Of a stretch of 64,000 bases of DNA, positions 60,086-64,000 are shown one piece after another. Where the stretch lies: the NCBI GenBank assembly GCA_037043455.1, contig JAWPHD010011030.1:23527-87526 (forward strand), read 5' to 3'. The stretch's first letter is position 1. Each line of letters starts with the position of its first letter. Source of the DNA: Cyrtodaria siliqua. Lineage: Eukaryota; Mollusca; Bivalvia; Adapedonta; Hiatellidae. The translations under genes and the position numbers were made by a program. A model generated the notes under the pieces. It saw only the letters and a program-made list of their open reading frames with translations. It was not told where the DNA came from and did no database searches.

Positions 60086-63000
60086 TGAATTGCAACTGTG
60101 AGAAAATCTCAGCCCATCAAATCTCTTTATTATTTACAACGCTCATCTGTCATTGGCTCCAATCTCAACAAGTGCTTGCCAAATCTATTTTTAGATTTTG
60201 GCATCACATTGAGTTATATAGTAACATCTGAAAGCTGTTACAAAGTCTTAATTAATATAATTTTTCTAACATCACCAATATGTAGAAAAACAATTATTAA
60301 AAACATATCCCAACAACAAACACATTGTAATAATTGTGTACATGATTAATCAAATGTAAGAGCAAAATCCAAGATGGCTAAACATGAAACATCTACCTAA
60401 AAGCCTTGTATTTTCTCTTAGTATGATCAAATAAAGAATATATAGCTGAATACATTAAAACACACAAGGAGCCTTGTATTACACAAGTATGGAGTTTTGA
60501 CATCACTTATGTGGTTTGTAATCATGAACAAGTGTCTTCAAAAACAATGTCACATTCACTAATTTGCCAAAAACCTTTAAAAATGTCTTCAAACTCGATC
60601 AAAACATTGTCTTTGTACACTAATATTAAGACAAAATACAGCTACTACAATAATCTAAAACTCTGACTATCAATAAGATATTTAACTAATCATTGAACAG
60701 TTATAAATATCTATACAAGTCTATACAGGTCGGGTGACTGTGAATAAAAAACTAAGCCACCATAATAGCTTCCAAAAACGTCACAACATGTGTTAAAAAC
60801 AAAACGAACAAAAATGACAAAAATACTGCGTCATTTTCCAATTTCCTACACATTTAAACATAAGATGTGTTTATTAAAACTTTCACCATCTTAATTTACA
60901 AATAAGCAATGGCCATTATAGCAGAAATATGTTGCTAAAATAGAGCGTTACATCAGGAAGTTTGCAATTTCAGCATATTTACTCATTATAAAACGTTAAA
61001 TAATTTCCAAATTTAATTACGTCAAATGTGGTTCCACCACATATTATATATAAATGCTTTTCTCTTTGTAAACTTGTAAACTTTATTTCAAACTGCTTAA
61101 TTTCACAAATCAGTGAACAGATAAAGCAAATAGCAGCAATAACATACATGTATAAATACATAACACAATGACGGAACTAATAGGAAACGACTATTTACAT
61201 ATTATTAATGATAGTTGAGAAAAATAGTACATACGTCAAGAAAATTACATTCACTTTTAACTATATTAACTTTTACATTTATTCAATTTTAACATTTCAG
61301 ATACTTATTTTACGGATGATCATAATTTATATAGATTAACAGTTGTATTAAGTCTGTTTATATACTTACATATTTATACATAGATATTTAGCTATATATA
61401 ACTGGTACAGAGTATTTACAATTGGTAAATGTTGTATATGCAATACAATAGTAACTACATTTTATGTAAAGATAACAAGTTAATAGTAGTTGAAAAAAAC
61501 AGCAGCAATAAAACAAGTAAACAGTGTCCATGCTTGTAGATATTGAACGAATCGTCTGAAACACATGCTCCAAGATTGAAAGGTGTGTCTACGACGTTCA
61601 ATAATACAAACAGTATAGTGAAATATCAAGTCCAACATGACCTCATGATTGGGTTACCCGAGGCGATCTGCGGTTATTCACTGACAATGATTTTCTACTT
61701 CTTATAAATTATTGAAAAGGTAACGAAAATGTTTGTCTTCACTTATGTTTTCGTCAAAAAAGTAACATAATTGTTTAGGGCGGTAGTTATTATATTGTTC
61801 CTCAATAATGATGTTAAAGGTAGTCATGACACTGATACGATGTAACAGTGCTTAATATCCGGCGATTACAGCTTGAACTTTAAATGTGAATATATGTGTA
61901 AACATGTCATCCCAAATCTGATAATCTCACGGAAAATGTCTGTCTCATAATGAAATGTGACGTTGACATAGTATAATAATGTTCTCTATATATGAAGTTT
62001 CCGCCTTACCAATTTACAAGATGAAGTCGATTTTCGTAACTTTCTGTTGACATACTCACAAAAATAAATTGGTTATACAATATAGCTACACAAATATCGG
62101 ATTTATTGTGTTGTAATAAGCATTTGTTTGGCTCCAGAGGTAAACACGCTCACAGAAGTTCCATATAATGGAAAAGGAACAACTTTTTTTTAACAAATGG
62201 ACACAAATGTTATTTCTGTAACATTTAACGAAAGTGACGAAAGTGACGAAATCAATAACCAGATAATTAAAAGAGAAATCGAAAAGGTGCGGGAATAAAA
62301 GAACAAAGGCATGCGCTATTGCTTTAGTAATAAATGATCACTTGAAATTATTGAAAAAGTCATCGTAACTATTTATGAAAATATAGTTAATATTAAAAAC
62401 GTGTATAGTTTCTATATTATGAACTTTTATTTACCTGTTTGAATCCAAAAGGAGAATGACAGTGCAGTAAAACTGTATATCCGTACACGTACTAGTACAT
62501 ATACTGAGCAAAAATATTATTAATAGACAGCAAAACAAAAAATAATAATGATCTATATTGAATAATTAGACCACCACCAATAGTCCAAACCAAATATGTT
62601 TTGAAAAGTTCAGTACACAAGGGAGTTATCGCCCTTTTTCTTAAACCATGCATTTTTTGGTAAAAACACATTCAATCTACAAATTACCTAAATGTGTCCA
62701 AGACAGTATTCTCTATACCTTGTTTCCGAAATAAATCGCACAAAAATACAACACTGATTGTGTAGGTAGCAGCTTTTGATTTTCAAAAATCATCGAATTA
62801 CCTGCCTTTAACGTTTTGATAGCATCCATAAAAAAATATTGTTTGGCCAGAAATGGAACTGTTTAGTGGAATATGTATCACTCAGTGAAGTGTGCTAACA
62901 AACTTCAACACTATTTTTTAATTAAAGCGCTGTTGAAGCTGTCCTTCGCCCTCAAAAACTGGCCTACGGGAATGCCCGCAAAAAGGGGATACTTTCTTTT

Positions 63001-63151
63001 TTCGATGAGTATACAAAACGCGATAGGAAATGTAGCATTCAAAGAACACATACCTCCAAAATAAGCATTTGCCAACAATTACATGGATTCTGGATACATC
63101 CTGAGGTATCTCTATTTTTTATGTATTTTTTTATATAGAGAGGATATTTAT
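60086..63151 (+). other. Long AT-rich stretch without recognisable features
   Basis: Strikingly free of tandem repeats compared with the rest of the window. No ORF over ~80 codons and no domain. It could be intergenic or a long 3' UTR or intron of a neighbouring gene on either strand; nothing here decides. Confidence 0.45.
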
Positions 63152-63314
63152 AGGTTATTTAACATGGTTCTGTACAATACGGAGATATATTTGGACGAGT
63201 ACACAGCTGGAAAAGTCATATTGGACGAGCCGTTAGGCGAGTCCAATATGATTTTTTCCAGCTGTGTACGAGTCCAAATATATCCGTATTGTACAGAACC
63301 ATGTTAAGTAACCT
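63152..63314. mobile_element. Near-perfect hairpin element
   Basis: aggttatttaacatggttct is mirrored at the right end, and gtacacagctgga pairs with tccagctgtgtac. The centre is near 63233 (cgttag). 163 bp with arms of ~75 bp and only a few mismatches, so recent. Confidence 0.85.
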
Positions 63315-64000
63315 TTTTATTCTATACCTTTATTTTAACCAATCATTTATAATTCGGATATAACTTTCGTTTGTTTCATGCTTTCAAGCAAGTCGCTATG
63401 AACATCGAAAGCACAATTGCATGTAGGTCTATGTATTTTATATATTGTGTTCGACATGGCTTACTCTCAAGCTTTATTTGCTTGAAAGAATGCCCATTTC
63501 TCCGTTGTCAACAGTGATTAAATACTACCGAAGGTCAGTTTCAAACAATGATATATTATGCTAGTTTTTTGTGTTTTTTTTTGTTATAAAGGAAAATTAA
63601 ATAAAAATATGTGCAATAGATAGGTTTTCATTACTTGACAACAATTTATGGTTAGGTAATGACAGAAGCCTGTCGGTTCTGATTTTTATTCGGACCTTTT
63701 CACGCGTTTCGGTCTTTATCATAGGTTTAACATGGAACCTGTGAAGCGTACAATACGAACAAAATACGGGATATTTTGTACGCGCGTGCGTCCCGATACG
63801 GAAATATATTGTACGGTCACATGACTCGAAAGAGCGTCTACGATTGGATGTATAAATTAGGTATAGAATAATTGTTGGTATGGAGTGAATATAGGATATA
63901 TTTTCATCGGGAAGTGAGAAAACTTATATTTTCATGAGTGCAAAATCCTATATTCACGACAAACCAAAACAAATATATTTATTATATACTCACAGCCTTG
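63315..64000 (+). other. Right edge, unassigned
   Basis: A weak inverted pair (gtgaatataggat at ~63886 and atcctatattcac at ~63945) and nothing else recognisable. Confidence 0.5.

Overview
This is eukaryotic DNA, AT-rich and very repeat-rich. The split gene structure, the GT-AG (and one GC-AG) introns, tRNA-derived SINEs, non-LTR retrotransposons and many MITEs point to a metazoan, probably a mollusc and perhaps a bivalve. The species cannot be fixed from the sequence alone.

One protein-coding gene can be supported. It lies on the + strand and runs from an intron at the left edge to about 48.4 kb. Thirteen exons can be chained with matching splice phases (989-1065, 2238-2509, 4294-4354, 5266-5404, 8808-8992, 16881-16998, 19997-20089, 24791-24957, 28194-28488, 29329-32547, 36082-36161, 46232-46364, 48050-48111). 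They encode the C-terminal ~1,632 residues of an ADAMTS-type secreted metalloprotease. In order these are: end of the disintegrin-like region, a TSP1 repeat, the cysteine-rich domain with the CGVCGGDNSTC signature, the spacer, about 1,200 residues of Thr-rich mucin-like repeat, one LDL-receptor class A domain, and a short hydrophobic C-terminus ending in TGA. The propeptide and catalytic domain must lie left of the window. The mucin stalk, LDLa domain and hydrophobic tail are not the usual ADAMTS C-terminus.

The introns are swollen by tandem arrays: 46 bp (2.5-3.2 kb), 40 bp (5.4-8.2 kb), 36 bp (17.1-19.8 kb), 416 bp (22.0-23.6 kb), 66 bp (24.3-24.8 kb), another 46 bp (25.1-25.8 kb) and about 60 bp (36.5-44.8 kb). 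In four cases the repeated or duplicated unit includes a real splice junction of this gene. Exons 2 and 4 have their 5' splice site plus exon end repeated about 15 and about 48 times. Exon 8 has its 3' splice site plus exon start repeated six times, and exon 6 has its acceptor duplicated once. This is the most unusual signal in the window.

Transposon content includes a nest of three related non-LTR elements at 9.46-14.9 kb, one with an intact 985-codon endonuclease/RT ORF. There are also SINEs at 4.6-5.1 kb with fragments elsewhere, and foldback/MITE elements at 8.4, 16.0, 16.2, 26.3, 27.3, 27.5, 34.1, 35.3, 51.25 and 63.2 kb. A dispersed repeat family has copies at 21, 25.8, 33.2, 46.5 and 49.8 kb. 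Downstream of the gene, 51.8-58.9 kb is a 62-bp satellite with higher-order structure. It is followed by two clusters of short self-complementary TGATATCA/ATTCGAAT palindromes (59.0-60.1 kb). No gene is recognisable from 48.5 kb to the right edge.
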